The notes beneath the pieces are model-generated. The model did not search any database, was not told the DNA's origin, and worked only from the letters and a program-made list of their open reading frames with translations. The position numbers and the translations under genes were made by a program. Shown in pieces: positions 16,471 through 26,095 of a stretch of 64,000 nt of DNA. The stretch spans positions 44,437-108,436 of the forward strand of contig JAIYBC010000016.1 of assembly GCA_027488845.1 (NCBI GenBank), in the 5' to 3' direction. This DNA comes from Verrucomicrobiales bacterium (GTDB lineage Bacteria > Verrucomicrobiota > Verrucomicrobiia > Limisphaerales > UBA9464). Numbering within the stretch: position 1 is the stretch's first letter; each line of letters opens with the position of its first letter.

Positions 16471-18375
16471 TCAGGCGACGGCCTCTTCGCCTTCGAGGAA
16501 GCCGTGAAGCTGCCTCAGGCGGGTCGGGTGACGCATCTTCCTCAACGCCTTCGCCTCGATCTGGCGGATACGCTCGCGGGTCACCTTGAACTGCTTTCCG
16601 ACCTCCTCGAGCGTGCGGCTGTAGCCGTCGAGCAGGCCAAAGCGGAGCTCCAGCACCTTCCGCTCGCGTTCCGTCAACGAGTCCAGGACGTCCGCCAACT
16701 TCGCCTTCAACAGGCTGTAGCTGGTCATGTCCGACGGGTTCTCCGCGGACTTGTACTCGATGAAATCGCCGAAGTTGGTGTCGTCGGAGTCGCCCACCGG
16801 GCTTTGCAACGAGATCGGCTGCTGCGCCATCTTGAGGACGGCCCGCACGCGGTCGACCGGCATCTGCATCTCATCGGCGATCTCCTCCGGGGTCGGTTCC
16901 CGGCCGAAGTCCTGGATCAACTGCTTCTGCACCCGCATCAGCTTGTTGATCGTCTCGATCATGTGGACCGGGATGCGGATCGTCCGGGCCTGGTCGGCGA
17001 TCGAGCGGGTGATCGCCTGACGGATCCACCACGTCGCGTAGGTCGAGAACTTGTAGCCGCGGCGGTACTCGAACTTCTCCACCGCCTTCATCAGGCCCAT
17101 GTTGCCCTCCTGGATCAGGTCGAGGAAGGAGAGGCCGCGGTTCGTGTACTTCTTGGCGATCGAGATCACCAGACGCAGGTTGGCCTCGACCATCTCGGTC
17201 TTCGCCTGCAGCGCCTTGCGTTCGAAATGCTTCAACTGGCTGAAGGCCTCGATGTAGCCCGTCACCGTCATGCGGACGAACTCCTCCAGCGCTTTGATCT
17301 TCCGCTCCTCGGCATGGATGATCGCCTGGGCCTGGGCGGCCCGCTTCTGGGGTTCCAGTTCGTGGATGGAACGCCGGGAGATCTGGAACTTCTCGTGGAT
17401 GTTCTCCGCGACGAGGGACATCTCCTCGATGACCTTCTGCTTGTAGTAGAACTTGGGGAAGGAGCGCTGGAGCTTCTCGTCCAGCTTCTTGAACTCCACG
17501 CCCATTTTCTCGTGTTTGGTCTTGGAGCCGGGTTCCTGGAGTCCCCGCCAGTACTCGTCCACCTGCTGGTCGATGGCACGGACGTCCTTGACCAGCTTGC
17601 GGAGGGCCTTGAGATGCTCCTCCCGGACCTCGATCTTCTTGTCGACGATCACCCGGTCGAAACGCTCCTTCGGAGGCTCCGAGATCAGTTTCTCGGCCAG
17701 CGCGATGTGTTCCTTCGCCGAGAAACCGAACGAGTAGATGATCCGCTTCACCTCGTTCTCGTTGTCCTCGATTCGCTTGGAGATCTCGACTTCCTGCTCG
17801 CGGGTCAGCAGCGGGACCTGGCCCATCTGCTTGAGGTACATCCGGACAGGGTCGTCGAGGATGTCGAGGCGCGACTTGTCTTCCTCCTCCTCCTGCTCTG
17901 CGTTCTTCGGTCGGTCCACCTCCGCCTGGTCGACGATCTCGATCTCGAGGTTGCGCAGCTTGATGTACACCTCGTCCATCTCCTCGGGGGACATGGGGGT
18001 GTCGGCCAGCGCGTCGCCGATGTCGCTGTGGGTCAGGTAGCCCTGTTCCTGGGATTGCCGGACCAGTTCCTTGATCTTCTCGGTGATGTCGACGCCGGAG
18101 GCGTTCTTGATCGTGCCGATCGTGGAAGGCAGGCCGTCGCCCTCCCCGGAAGCGATCTGGGCGAGTTGGGCGGGGCTGGGCCCGGTGAGTTCGACCGGTT
18201 CCTTGGGGACGACGATCTCCGCAGGATTCACGGCCGCAGACGGCTTCTTGGAGGGACGCTCGGGGCGTCCTCCCTTCGACGTGGAATGCGTCGAAGCCGA
18301 TGCGGGGGCTGCGGGAGTGGTCGGCTTCTTCGGGGCGGCCTTGGCGACGGGCTTCTTCTCTTTCGTCTTGGACAT
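16471..18375 (-). CDS. rpoD: Primary RNA polymerase sigma factor RpoD (sigma-70)
   Basis: 634 residues. An N-terminal Lys/Ala/Pro-rich tail of about 60 residues precedes a region 1.1-like segment. Region 1.2 starts at [22 protein letters not shown]; a long non-conserved insert follows. Region 2 contains [21 protein letters not shown] and [20 protein letters not shown] (-10 recognition); region 4 ends with [25 protein letters not shown] (-35 recognition helix-turn-helix). This is the housekeeping sigma factor. The ATG at 18375 is the only Met near the start of the homologous part. Last gene of a leftward cluster with ispD 68 bp upstream. Confidence 0.96.
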   Translation of the reverse strand: MSKTKEKKPVAKAAPKKPTTPAAPASASTHSTSKGGRPERPSKKPSAAVNPAEIVVPKEPVELTGPSPAQLAQIASGEGDGLPSTIGTIKNASGVDITEKIKELVRQSQEQGYLTHSDIGDALADTPMSPEEMDEVYIKLRNLEIEIVDQAEVDRPKNAEQEEEEDKSRLDILDDPVRMYLKQMGQVPLLTREQEVEISKRIEDNENEVKRIIYSFGFSAKEHIALAEKLISEPPKERFDRVIVDKKIEVREEHLKALRKLVKDVRAIDQQVDEYWRGLQEPGSKTKHEKMGVEFKKLDEKLQRSFPKFYYKQKVIEEMSLVAENIHEKFQISRRSIHELEPQKRAAQAQAIIHAEERKIKALEEFVRMTVTGYIEAFSQLKHFERKALQAKTEMVEANLRLVISIAKKYTNRGLSFLDLIQEGNMGLMKAVEKFEYRRGYKFSTYATWWIRQAITRSIADQARTIRIPVHMIETINKLMRVQKQLIQDFGREPTPEEIADEMQMPVDRVRAVLKMAQQPISLQSPVGDSDDTNFGDFIEYKSAENPSDMTSYSLLKAKLADVLDSLTERERKVLELRFGLLDGYSRTLEEVGKQFKVTRERIRQIEAKALRKMRHPTRLRQLHGFLEGEEAVA

Positions 18376-18396
18376 AGGTGCGTTGACCGCGGGAAG

Positions 18397-18439
18397 GCGG
18401 GGCGCGAACGAGCGGGACAACTTGTCGGTCGCGCCCCGC
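18397..18439 (-). other. Strong inverted repeat in the ispD-rpoD gap
   Basis: An 11-bp perfect GC-rich stem (18397-18407 with 18429-18439) around a 21-nt loop that holds a second small hairpin (GACA..TGTC). It begins 4 bp past the ispD stop and ends 21 nt before the rpoD ATG. No T-run follows, so it is either a weak terminator/processing signal or a structured rpoD leader. Confidence 0.5.
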
Positions 18440-18443
18440 GGAG

Positions 18444-19142
18444 TCAAGGAAGCGGTTCGGGAGGGGGAGTGAGCCAATGGGCCACCAACGGAAGGTCCGC
18501 TGGGCTGGTGACCTTGGGATTCGGATCCGGGCACTCGGTCAGGACGACAGGGTGCCCGGCAAGGCCGCACGCGGCCGTGTCGTCGGTCACCAAGACACCC
18601 TCCTTCCGGACCTTCTCCAACGATCCGGCCAGGACATCCAAGGCGAAACATTGCGGGGTCTGGACACTCCAGAGGCGGGAGCGATCGAGGTGACGTCCGA
18701 TGATTCCGCCTTCGGCCGTCGACTCCTTGATGGTGTCGACGACCCGTTGTGCGGCCACCGAGGCGCCGGTGCGCCGAGCGTCGGCCAGGCATCGGGATAT
18801 CGTGTCCTCCGTGGTGCAAGGACGGGCGCCGTCTTGGACGGCCACCCAGCGGGTGCCGGCTGGGACGGCTTGGACCCCGCTTGACACCGAGTCCTGTCTT
18901 TCGGCGCCGCCGGGTGCCAAGGACCAAGGCTTGGTCAGGCCCAGGCTGGCACCGATCTCGTGGAATGCGGGTTCGGAGCCCTTCCGGACGACCAGGACGA
19001 CATGATCGATTTCGGGATGATCGTCGAAGCGTTTCCAGGTGTGGCCGACGACGGTTCGACCGGCGATCTCGAGGAAGAGCTTGTCGATCCCCGGACCCAT
19101 TCGGGTCCCGCGTCCTGCGGCGACGATCACAGCGGTGGTCAT
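18444..19142 (-). CDS. ispD: 2-C-methyl-D-erythritol 4-phosphate cytidylyltransferase
   Basis: 232 residues, normal length. [12 protein letters not shown] at the N-terminus is the CTP-binding loop; [12 protein letters not shown] (about 78-89), VQDGARP (about 101-107), DTIKES, QTPQCF and VTDDTAA complete the IspD signature. It couples CTP to methylerythritol phosphate, the third step of the non-mevalonate isoprenoid pathway, in the cytosol. ispF, often fused or adjacent, is not here. It sits between skp and rpoD on the same strand, after the skp terminator. Confidence 0.93.
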   Translation of the reverse strand: MTTAVIVAAGRGTRMGPGIDKLFLEIAGRTVVGHTWKRFDDHPEIDHVVLVVRKGSEPAFHEIGASLGLTKPWSLAPGGAERQDSVSSGVQAVPAGTRWVAVQDGARPCTTEDTISRCLADARRTGASVAAQRVVDTIKESTAEGGIIGRHLDRSRLWSVQTPQCFALDVLAGSLEKVRKEGVLVTDDTAACGLAGHPVVLTECPDPNPKVTSPADLPLVAHWLTPPPEPLP

Positions 19143-19165
19143 GGGATTTGGGGCGGCGGGACTGA

Positions 19166-19200
19166 AGGAAAAGAAAAGGGCGCGGCCGATGCCGCGCCCC
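19166..19200 (-). terminator. Rho-independent terminator after skp
   Basis: Perfect 8-bp stem GGGCGCGG/CCGCGCCC (19178-19185 with 19192-19199) followed on the minus strand by a T-rich tract (TTTTCTTTTCC). It lies 20 bp past the skp stop, so ispD-rpoD probably has its own promoter or relies on read-through. Confidence 0.8.
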
Positions 19201-19219
19201 GTCGGACCTGAATGGGAGA

Positions 19220-19846
19220 CTACTTCTTCTCCTCGGTCTTGGGAGCTTCCGCCTTCGGCGCGTCGGGCGGCGCCGAGGCGGCCAACTGCTTGGCAACGGC
19301 GTCGGAGAGATCGTTCTCCGACCCGGAAAGGGTGCTGTAGAGCAAAATCGGGGTCTGGTTGGCGGAAAGCGCCGCGGTGTCCAGGACCATGTTGAAGCCG
19401 CCGGCCTTGGCCTTCTCCTCGATCACGCCACGGACCTCGCGGAGGATCGACTCCCGAACCCGGAACTTCTGTTCCATCAGGGACTTCTGGCTGTTCTGCT
19501 GGAACTGCTTCAGGTTGTTCTCCATCTCGAGGATGTCCTTGCGCTTCTTCTCGAGGTCCTTGCGACGCTTGTCCTTCTCCTCGTTGGAGAGAGCTGGGTC
19601 GTTGGCGGATTCCATCTGCTTGCTGAACTCCTCGTTCGCCTTCTTGTAGTCCTCGAACATCGTGGCTCCGAGTTTCTCGAACTCGGAAAGGCGATCCTTG
19701 ATCTGCACGTCCGCCTGCTTGGTCCGCCAGAAGTTGTCGAACACCTTCTGCAGGTCGATCACTCCGACCTTGCCCTGGGCATTGGCCGGCATGGAGAGGA
19801 GGGCCGCGGTGATCGCGGCGGCGAGGAACTTCACAGGTCGTTTCAT
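19220..19846 (-). CDS. skp: Periplasmic chaperone Skp/OmpH
   Basis: 208 residues. Signal peptide [19 protein letters not shown] (cleavage about residue 23), then [20 protein letters not shown], the conserved OmpH start, and a long charged coiled coil (about 45-145: [21 protein letters not shown]) that forms the tentacles of the Skp trimer. C-terminal Ala/Pro/Lys tail. It holds unfolded outer-membrane proteins in the periplasm and hands them to BamA, whose gene is 33 bp upstream in the same transcript. Confidence 0.92.
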   Translation of the reverse strand: MKRPVKFLAAAITAALLSMPANAQGKVGVIDLQKVFDNFWRTKQADVQIKDRLSEFEKLGATMFEDYKKANEEFSKQMESANDPALSNEEKDKRRKDLEKKRKDILEMENNLKQFQQNSQKSLMEQKFRVRESILREVRGVIEEKAKAGGFNMVLDTAALSANQTPILLYSTLSGSENDLSDAVAKQLAASAPPDAPKAEAPKTEEKK

Positions 19847-19879
19847 GCTTCGTTTGGGAAAACGGACGGGAAATGGATG

Positions 19880-22363
19880 TCAGAAATCACGTGTCCAGCC
19901 AACGCCAAATTGGAATCGGCCCGACCCCCCGGAGTCGGGATCGTGGTTGATGGGAATGCCGTAGTCGAGCCGCAGCGGGCCGATGGGGAGGTTCAGCCGG
20001 ATGCCGATACCCCAGTTGTCGTTGTAGAGGCCGGTGTTCCCGCGGACCAATGGATTGCCAATCGCATCCACACCGGAACTGGTCGGATCGAAACTGTAGG
20101 CGTCCGGGTAAACCATGCCGATGTCGTAGAACAGGGCGAAACGGAGACGTTCAATGATCGGAATCGTGTACTCCGCGGATCCGAACCAGTAAGTGCCACC
20201 GCCCAACGGTTCACCGGAGTAGAATTCCCGGGGACCGACGGCACGGAACCTGGATCCGCGCAGATTGTAGAGTCCGCCCAGGTAGTACCTGTCGAAAAGC
20301 GGGACACGGCTCGAGTCGCCGTAGGCTTCGACCACGCCGATGCGGCCTGCCAGCTCGAGCGTGTGCGTATCCAGGATCTCCTTCGCCGTGCCCTCGTCAC
20401 GGAACAGGCGTCCCGGACTCCAATACTGGGCGATCCGGGCCTCCAGCTTGTAGAAATCGGAATCGCCGCCAAACGGACCGCCCGCCAGTTCCCCAAGCAG
20501 TTCGGCACGATGGCCCCGGGTCGGCAGGAGGAAATTGTTGCGGGTGTCGTGGGCCAGCGAGCTGCCTACGCGTGAGACGAGACGTGTGCCTTCCTCGGCG
20601 AGGATCGCGCTGCCGACGGCCTGCTGCTGGGCGCGGTAGGAATCCGAGAACCGGATCCCGATGCTCTCGATCGTGTAGCTGATGTTCCCGACGAGGTTCA
20701 GCGGGAGCTGCCGGCTCAGGCCGATACGGGCGCCGGTCTGACGCTGGTTGAAGTTGTCCGACAGGAAGTTCAGGTCCCGGTGGTAGAGGTCGGTGCTGAG
20801 AGAGAGCCGCTTCCCGAGGAACCACGGCTCCACGAAGGTCATCACGTAGTCCTGACGCCTCGAACCGACCTGGGCGCGGAGCCGGGCCTTCTGACCGGCT
20901 CCCGTGAAGTAGGGCGGGTTGCCGATGTCGAAGTTGCCCTGGCTGATCTCCACGAAGCCGACCAGGGAGTCGACCGAGCTGAATCCCGCTCCGACGGCGA
21001 CGTTGCCGGTGTTCTTCTCCTCGACGGAGATCACCAGGTTCTTCCGGTTCGGGACGTCGGTGCCCTCTTCCTTCGTCTCCACCTTCTCGAAGAACTGCAT
21101 CTGTTCGAGCCGGCTCTTCGAGACCTTCACCCGGATCATGTCGAAGGTCTCGCCGGGCGTGATCGCCAACTCGCGGCGGATGACCTTGTCCTTGGTCTTG
21201 GTGTTGCCCTGGATCTCGATCTTCTCGACGTAGAACTTGTCGCCCTCCTCGACGTTGTAGCGGAGGTCGAGCGAACCCTTGTCGATGTTCGCGATCCGCT
21301 CCGGTCGGACCCGGGCGTCGATGTATCCTCGCGCACCGTAGAAATCCTGGATCGCCTCGGTGTCCTTGCCGAGACGCGTCGGAGAGAAGACCTCGCCCGG
21401 ACGCAATTGCAGGCCCCGCTTCGTCTTCTCGCCGTCCTTCGAGGTCAGGTTCTGGACGATCTGCTCGCGAGGGAAGAGCTCGTTGCCCTTGAACTCGACC
21501 GTGCCAACCCGGTACTGGGGACCCTCGACCACCGGCAGGTGCAGGATCAGGTTGTTGGTCTTCGGATAGACGAACACCGGATCCTTGAGCTCCATGTCGA
21601 TGTAGCCCTTGTCCGCGTAGAACTCCCGGAGCTTCTCCTTGTCCTCCTCGAAGACGTCGTCCTTGAAGCGGCCGGATCCGGTGATCCAGGAGAAGATCCA
21701 CCAACGGCGGGTCTTGATCGCACGGCGCAGCTTCCGCTGCTTGAAGGCCTGGGCGTCGTCGAAGACCACGTCCTTGATCTTCACCCGCGGGGCCTCGGTG
21801 ATCTCGAAGGTGACAATGCCCCGGCCGAGCGCCTCGTTGATGCTGGGCTTGTACTCGATGGTGGTCTTCTGAAGACCGGCCTTCTGGTACATCTTCAGGA
21901 TCTCCTGCGTGTCGTTGAAGAGCCGGCGCTCGTCCATCGGCTCGCCGGTCTTGGAGGTCAGCTTCCGACGCAACCGCGAGGTCGAGTACTTCTTGTTCCC
22001 CGAGAAGCGGATCTCCGTGATCACCGGCTTGCCCTGTACAACGTAGGTCAGCGTGTACTCCTTCGCGATCTTGACGCCGCCGGGACCCGTTTCGGTCGCC
22101 GTCACGTCCTCGGTCACGCGGATGTTGTAGAAGAAAAGGGTGCCGTAGAGGTTCTTGATGTCGTCGTCGATCGACACCCGGCTGTAGGCCTCCCCCTCCT
22201 TCACCCGGATGTTGGCCCGGATGAGCTCCTCGCTGACGGCAGGCGGACCGACATGCTTGATGACGATCTTCCGGATCACGGGACCTTCTTCGGCGGCGGC
22301 CAGTTGGAGGCAGGCGACGAGGACGGCGCAGAGCCTAAGCCAGCGGCGAGGAAACAGTTTCAT
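19880..22363 (-). CDS. bamA: Outer membrane protein assembly factor BamA
   Basis: 827 residues. Signal peptide at 1-24, then five POTRA domains (about 28-440) recognisable by repeats such as PVITEIRFSGNKKYSTSRLRRKL, YRVGTVEFKGNELFPREQI and YVEKIEIQGNTKTKDKVIRREL, followed by the C-terminal beta-barrel with GNPPYFTGAGQKARLRAQVG, FVEPWFLGKRLSLSTDLYHR and the terminal strand ending FGVGWTRDF (aromatic last residue). Core insertase for outer-membrane barrels. It starts 7 bp after the dnaB stop. Confidence 0.96.
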   Translation of the reverse strand: MKLFPRRWLRLCAVLVACLQLAAAEEGPVIRKIVIKHVGPPAVSEELIRANIRVKEGEAYSRVSIDDDIKNLYGTLFFYNIRVTEDVTATETGPGGVKIAKEYTLTYVVQGKPVITEIRFSGNKKYSTSRLRRKLTSKTGEPMDERRLFNDTQEILKMYQKAGLQKTTIEYKPSINEALGRGIVTFEITEAPRVKIKDVVFDDAQAFKQRKLRRAIKTRRWWIFSWITGSGRFKDDVFEEDKEKLREFYADKGYIDMELKDPVFVYPKTNNLILHLPVVEGPQYRVGTVEFKGNELFPREQIVQNLTSKDGEKTKRGLQLRPGEVFSPTRLGKDTEAIQDFYGARGYIDARVRPERIANIDKGSLDLRYNVEEGDKFYVEKIEIQGNTKTKDKVIRRELAITPGETFDMIRVKVSKSRLEQMQFFEKVETKEEGTDVPNRKNLVISVEEKNTGNVAVGAGFSSVDSLVGFVEISQGNFDIGNPPYFTGAGQKARLRAQVGSRRQDYVMTFVEPWFLGKRLSLSTDLYHRDLNFLSDNFNQRQTGARIGLSRQLPLNLVGNISYTIESIGIRFSDSYRAQQQAVGSAILAEEGTRLVSRVGSSLAHDTRNNFLLPTRGHRAELLGELAGGPFGGDSDFYKLEARIAQYWSPGRLFRDEGTAKEILDTHTLELAGRIGVVEAYGDSSRVPLFDRYYLGGLYNLRGSRFRAVGPREFYSGEPLGGGTYWFGSAEYTIPIIERLRFALFYDIGMVYPDAYSFDPTSSGVDAIGNPLVRGNTGLYNDNWGIGIRLNLPIGPLRLDYGIPINHDPDSGGSGRFQFGVGWTRDF

Positions 22364-22370
22364 CAGCAGT

Positions 22371-23831
22371 TCAGTCTTCGGCGTCGAGCTTCGCCGCAGA
22401 CTCGTACCGTGTGAAGCTCTTAAAGAAGGTCAGTCGGACGTCGCCGGTAGGGCCGTTGCGCTGCTTCGCGATCAGGAGGTTCACGGGATGGGATTCCACC
22501 GGTTGGCGGGCTTCCGACACGTCTTCCTCCTCCTCGGCGGGCTTGTAGAGAAGGCCGACCAGGTCGGCGTCCTGCTCGATCGCACCGGATTCGCGGAGGT
22601 CCGACAGACGCGGCTTCCGGTTCTTGTCCTTCTCCAGTTCACGGTTGAGCTGGGACAGGACGATCACGGGGACGTTCAATTCCTTGGCCAGCGACTTCAC
22701 CCCGTTCGAGATGTCGGAGATCTCCTGCTGGCGGTTGTCCTGTGCCTTCTTGGACGTGGAGTGCATCAGCTGGAGGTAGTCGATGATGAACAGCTTGATG
22801 CCGTGCTGCTGCCACATCCGGCGCGCGCGGGCGCGGAGCTGGAGGATCGAAAGGCCCGGGGTGTCGTCGATGAACAGCGGCGACTTCGCCATCTTGGCGG
22901 CGGCGCCGGTCAGCTTCTTGAAGTCCTGCTCGGCCATGAAGCCCTCGCGGATGGACCGCCCGTTCACCCGTGCCAAGGAGCAGAGCATACGCATGACCAG
23001 CGACTCGGAGGTCATCTCGAGGCTGAACACGCCGACCGGCTGCTTCTCGTTGATCACGATGTGCTCGGCGATGTTCATGACCAGGGAGGTCTTGCCCATC
23101 GAGGGACGGGCCGCGATGACGATCATCTCCCCTCCGTGCATTCCGCTCGTCATCTTGTCGAAGTCGGCGAATCCGGTCGGCAGCCCCGTCAGGCCGCCGG
23201 CCCTCTGGTGGAACTCCTGGATCATGTCGATCGCCCCGCGCACGAGGTCCTTCATCGGCCGGATCGTGGAGGTCTCGCGGTCCTCGCTGATCCTCAGGAT
23301 GTCCCGTTCGACCTCGTCCAGCAGGCTGTCCACCTCGCCCTCGTGTTCGTAGACCCTCGAAACCACGCCGGTGCAGGCGCTCAGCATCCGGCGCAGGACG
23401 TGTTTCTCACAGACGATGTCGATGTAGTACGAGAGGTTGGCCGCGCTGGGCACGGCGTCCTGCAGCCCGCTGAGGTAGGCCAGCCCGCCGACCCCCTCGA
23501 GCTGGTTGGTGTCCTTGAGCTTCTGCTGGACGGTGATCAGGTCGATGGCGTCCTTCTTGTCGTACATGTCGGCCAGCAGCTGGTAGATGGCCTGGTGGCG
23601 GAGGTCGTAGAAGGTCTCGGCTCCCGACTTGAACTTCTCGATGCAGAGTCCCATGCACTCGTTCGGCGACAGCAGCACGCAGCCGAGGACACCCTGTTCC
23701 GCCTCCACCGAGTGGGGCGGAAGTCGGTCCAGCTTCGAGATGTCCACCGCGGAGCGGTTCCGCTTGGAACGCTTGAAGTCCGGCTTGGTTCCGGAATCGG
23801 CGCCGCCGATGCCTTCGGGGAGGTCTTGCAC
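22371..23831 (-). CDS. dnaB: Replicative DNA helicase DnaB
   Basis: 486 residues, GTG start. N-terminal DnaB domain begins at RLPPHSVEAEQGVLGCVL (about 36-53). The RecA-like C-terminal domain has Walker A ARPSMGKTSLVMN, GVFSLEMTSESLVMRML, FIIDYLQLM (Walker B) and the DnaB4 motif SDLRESGAIEQDADLV. It is the hexameric fork helicase. First gene of the run dnaB-bamA-skp. The upstream 146 bp carry no recognised gene; the start could be a few codons off because no ATG precedes the conserved part. Confidence 0.95.
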   Translation of the reverse strand: MQDLPEGIGGADSGTKPDFKRSKRNRSAVDISKLDRLPPHSVEAEQGVLGCVLLSPNECMGLCIEKFKSGAETFYDLRHQAIYQLLADMYDKKDAIDLITVQQKLKDTNQLEGVGGLAYLSGLQDAVPSAANLSYYIDIVCEKHVLRRMLSACTGVVSRVYEHEGEVDSLLDEVERDILRISEDRETSTIRPMKDLVRGAIDMIQEFHQRAGGLTGLPTGFADFDKMTSGMHGGEMIVIAARPSMGKTSLVMNIAEHIVINEKQPVGVFSLEMTSESLVMRMLCSLARVNGRSIREGFMAEQDFKKLTGAAAKMAKSPLFIDDTPGLSILQLRARARRMWQQHGIKLFIIDYLQLMHSTSKKAQDNRQQEISDISNGVKSLAKELNVPVIVLSQLNRELEKDKNRKPRLSDLRESGAIEQDADLVGLLYKPAEEEEDVSEARQPVESHPVNLLIAKQRNGPTGDVRLTFFKSFTRYESAAKLDAED

Positions 23832-23977
23832 GCGCGCAATCTCCCCGTCGGGACAGGGCCGGGGAAGGGGGATCCCCGAGAAGATGTTGACCGTTTTCGA
23901 CCGGCGGAATGTGGAGAACTTTTTCTGGATTCCAGGCCGTCGGTCGATCCGTCGCCGGAGGGCGCCCCGTTTTCGGC

Positions 23978-24718
23978 TCAGGGACGGACGTGGTCCTCGG
24001 GCAGGCGTCCGACCAGCTGTCCCGGAAGCCGGGTGTCTGCCGAACCTTCCTGGGGACGCTGCGGCGCCACGTGTCCGTCGGCAAACGTGGCGAGGCTGCG
24101 CTTCCGATGCCGGAAGTGGACCGAGGGGGTGATCAGGTCGAAGTAGTAGAACTCCTCCAGCATGGGGTTCGAAGGCGAGGCCGGAGGCTGGAAGTCATTG
24201 ACCTGGGCGCAGTCCGCGAAGACGGCGAGGTCGGAGGGGCTCCGTATCCCTGGGATGCGGATGCCGGATTCGGAGCGGGTTCCCACCAGGAGGTTGTAGC
24301 CGTAGCCATAGGCGGCGCCCGAGGCCTTGGACTTGAACTGGGCCGACGAGCGATCCAGGGCGGGACAAACGCCGATGGACTGCTGGCGCAGGTGCGGCCA
24401 CAGGGCGCCGCGGGTCGGATCGAATTCGCGGTGCCCCTCTGAGCCGTCCGCCAGCCAGCCGAACCAGTAGTTCCAGCCTCCATTGGTCCGGACCCCGCGC
24501 TCGGGGAACGCCCGCCCTCCGTGCTCGTCCCAGTAGATCTGGGTCGCCAAGGCGAGCTGGCGAAGGTTGGAAGTGCAACGGCTCCCATCGGCCGCCTGAC
24601 GCGTGCTTCCCAGCGTCGGCAAAAGAAGCCCCGCAAGGATCCCGATCACGGCGACCACCACCAGGAGTTCGACCAAGGTGAAGGCCTGTCGGAGGTCTTC
24701 GCGGCTCCCATGGCTCAT
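23978..24718 (-). CDS. Type II secretion-like pseudopilin with H-X9-DG motif
   Basis: 246 residues. The prepilin peptidase site is RQA|FTLVELLVVVAVIGILAG (about 11-30). The globular part ends with HRKRSLATFADGHVAP, which fits the H-X9-DG motif of prepilin-processing-associated proteins common in Verrucomicrobia and Planctomycetes (His, nine residues, Asp-Gly). These proteins are processed and assembled in or on the inner membrane, and their function is largely unknown. The start overlaps the preceding stop by 4 bp (24715-24718), so it belongs to the riboswitch-headed run upstream. Confidence 0.86.
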   Translation of the reverse strand: MSHGSREDLRQAFTLVELLVVVAVIGILAGLLLPTLGSTRQAADGSRCTSNLRQLALATQIYWDEHGGRAFPERGVRTNGGWNYWFGWLADGSEGHREFDPTRGALWPHLRQQSIGVCPALDRSSAQFKSKASGAAYGYGYNLLVGTRSESGIRIPGIRSPSDLAVFADCAQVNDFQPPASPSNPMLEEFYYFDLITPSVHFRHRKRSLATFADGHVAPQRPQEGSADTRLPGQLVGRLPEDHVRP

Positions 24719-25710
24719 GGCCGAACCGCGCGAACGCGATAGAACTGCTCCCGGAACACGGCATCACGAAGGTCCGACATCCGGACGACTCCGTCCTCCG
24801 TGGGCTCAACGGTGTCGACCACGCTCCAGTCCTGGAGATCCCCGGAGGCCTCCAGCCGGTATCGCCAACCCTTCGTGGCCCGGAAGGAGACCTGCTTGCC
24901 GTCGATCCGGATCAGTTCCACCGGCGGGGCTGGGACGGTGATCAGCACGTTGTCGACCACGGCACGGGCAAGGACCGATCCGCCGAAGAGCGGGTGCTGG
25001 CCCTGCGCCGAGTAGCTGCAGATCGCGAAGGCGTCGACAGAGAACCCGGTGAATTCGGGCGGCAGGACGATGCTGTCCAAGGAAGGGCCGGGTTCGCTGC
25101 CAGCCCTCATGCGAAGCCTCAATGTCCGGTCCGAGGCCGTGTACTGCACGTCGAACCGGTAGCGTGTGCCGACCTCCAGCGTGACGAAGCTGTCGGCGTA
25201 GCCCCAGGGAAGCCGGCCATCCGATGGAATGACCGTCGGCGAGATCGAGGCGGCGATGGGGTCCTTCGCGCCGAACCAAGTCCACTCAAGGGTGTCCCGG
25301 GGTCCCGGCAAAGCGCCCCGCACGTAGTCCGGGGAACGGACCGCATCCAGCCGGACCAGTCCCGCGGCGATCTGGAAGGTTGAGGGTCGGACCGGATCGA
25401 CCCCGACCTCGTGTGACAGCAACTCGAGGTCGAAGGCGAAGGCCAGGTCGTCCTTGTCGGTCATGACCCGGGGCAGGCGATGGGCGATCCCGCTGTTGGG
25501 GCGGGAGGAATCCCAGGTGAATTCCAGGTGCTGTCCCTCGGAATTCCATCGTGAAAGCTGCGTGTCGCCGAAGCGGATCCAGCCCGACTGCTGGGGAGGG
25601 TTCGAGAAATCCTCCGACAACCGCTGGGCGGCATTGCTGGGGAAGGCGGCTGCGGCCGCCACCAGGAGCAGGGCCGTGGATGTCGGCTTCGGCCGGGTTC
25701 GGGTCCTCAT
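24715..25710 (-). CDS. Secreted beta-sandwich-like protein with C-terminal YRVR module
   Basis: 331 residues. Signal peptide TALLLVAAAAAFPSNAAQ (about 12-29), then an extracellular all-beta region (QRLSEDFSNPPQQSGWIRFGD, later RYRFDVQYTASDRTLRLRM) that reads like a concanavalin-type jelly roll. The last 50 residues (WRYRLEASGDLQDWSVVD ... FYRVRAVRP) match a module also found at the ends of two other secreted proteins in this window. No catalytic residues recognised. It overlaps both neighbours by 4 bp, so translation is probably coupled. The open frame upstream of 25710 runs through the CWC gene and is not used. Confidence 0.75.
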   Translation of the reverse strand: MRTRTRPKPTSTALLLVAAAAAFPSNAAQRLSEDFSNPPQQSGWIRFGDTQLSRWNSEGQHLEFTWDSSRPNSGIAHRLPRVMTDKDDLAFAFDLELLSHEVGVDPVRPSTFQIAAGLVRLDAVRSPDYVRGALPGPRDTLEWTWFGAKDPIAASISPTVIPSDGRLPWGYADSFVTLEVGTRYRFDVQYTASDRTLRLRMRAGSEPGPSLDSIVLPPEFTGFSVDAFAICSYSAQGQHPLFGGSVLARAVVDNVLITVPAPPVELIRIDGKQVSFRATKGWRYRLEASGDLQDWSVVDTVEPTEDGVVRMSDLRDAVFREQFYRVRAVRP

Positions 25711-26066
25711 GGTTCCGGAAGCGGGGTGGTGAAGCCAAAGGGGCAGTGCCTGCAGCCATTGCCGCAGCAGTAGCCCCGACGCAGGTGGTAGGCGGCCCGG
25801 AAGACCAGTCTCCCGGCGGCGTCCTGGTAGATCTCCGACGGTTCGGCGCGCGGCATCCAGCGGGTTCGCTTCCGGTGTTCCGCGATGCAACCGCGGCAGA
25901 GGCAGTTCCCGGAGTTGCCGACCTGCCCGGCCAGCGTGGCGGGGATTTCGACGTTTTGGCACCAGCAGGTCCCTCCCGCGGCGATGCGGGCCGCGCCGCA
26001 GGCGTTGTCACCGCCGCAAAGGGGACAGGCCGACGCGTGGTGCGCGACCTGTCCCTTGGCCTTCAT
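25707..26066 (-). CDS. Cysteine-rich CWC / DUF5522 fusion protein
   Basis: 119 residues with 14 cysteines. N-terminal half: ACPLCGGDNACGAARIAAGGTCWC is the Cys-rich CWC motif (C-X2-C, C, then CWC), followed by GNCLCRGC. C-terminal half: YHLRRGYCCGNGCRHCPFGF is the DUF5522 signature. The cysteine pattern suggests one or two zinc or Fe-S sites; no signal peptide, so cytosolic. Function unknown. It lies 29 bp after the PEP-CTERM gene and overlaps the next gene by 4 bp, placing it inside a riboswitch-controlled run. Confidence 0.82.
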   Translation of the reverse strand: MKAKGQVAHHASACPLCGGDNACGAARIAAGGTCWCQNVEIPATLAGQVGNSGNCLCRGCIAEHRKRTRWMPRAEPSEIYQDAAGRLVFRAAYHLRRGYCCGNGCRHCPFGFTTPLPEP

Positions 26067-26095
26067 GGAGTCCGTCGGATTCAAGCGTATGATCC

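Noticed and set aside
15808..18693. 961-codon open frame on the plus strand
   Set aside because: It lies antisense to rpoD and the CotH gene, is Leu/Val/Asp-repetitive and has no domain; it follows from high third-position GC.
20780..24146. Two long plus-strand open frames opposite bamA and dnaB
   Set aside because: Antisense shadows of strongly recognised genes; composition is a mirror of the codons on the other strand.
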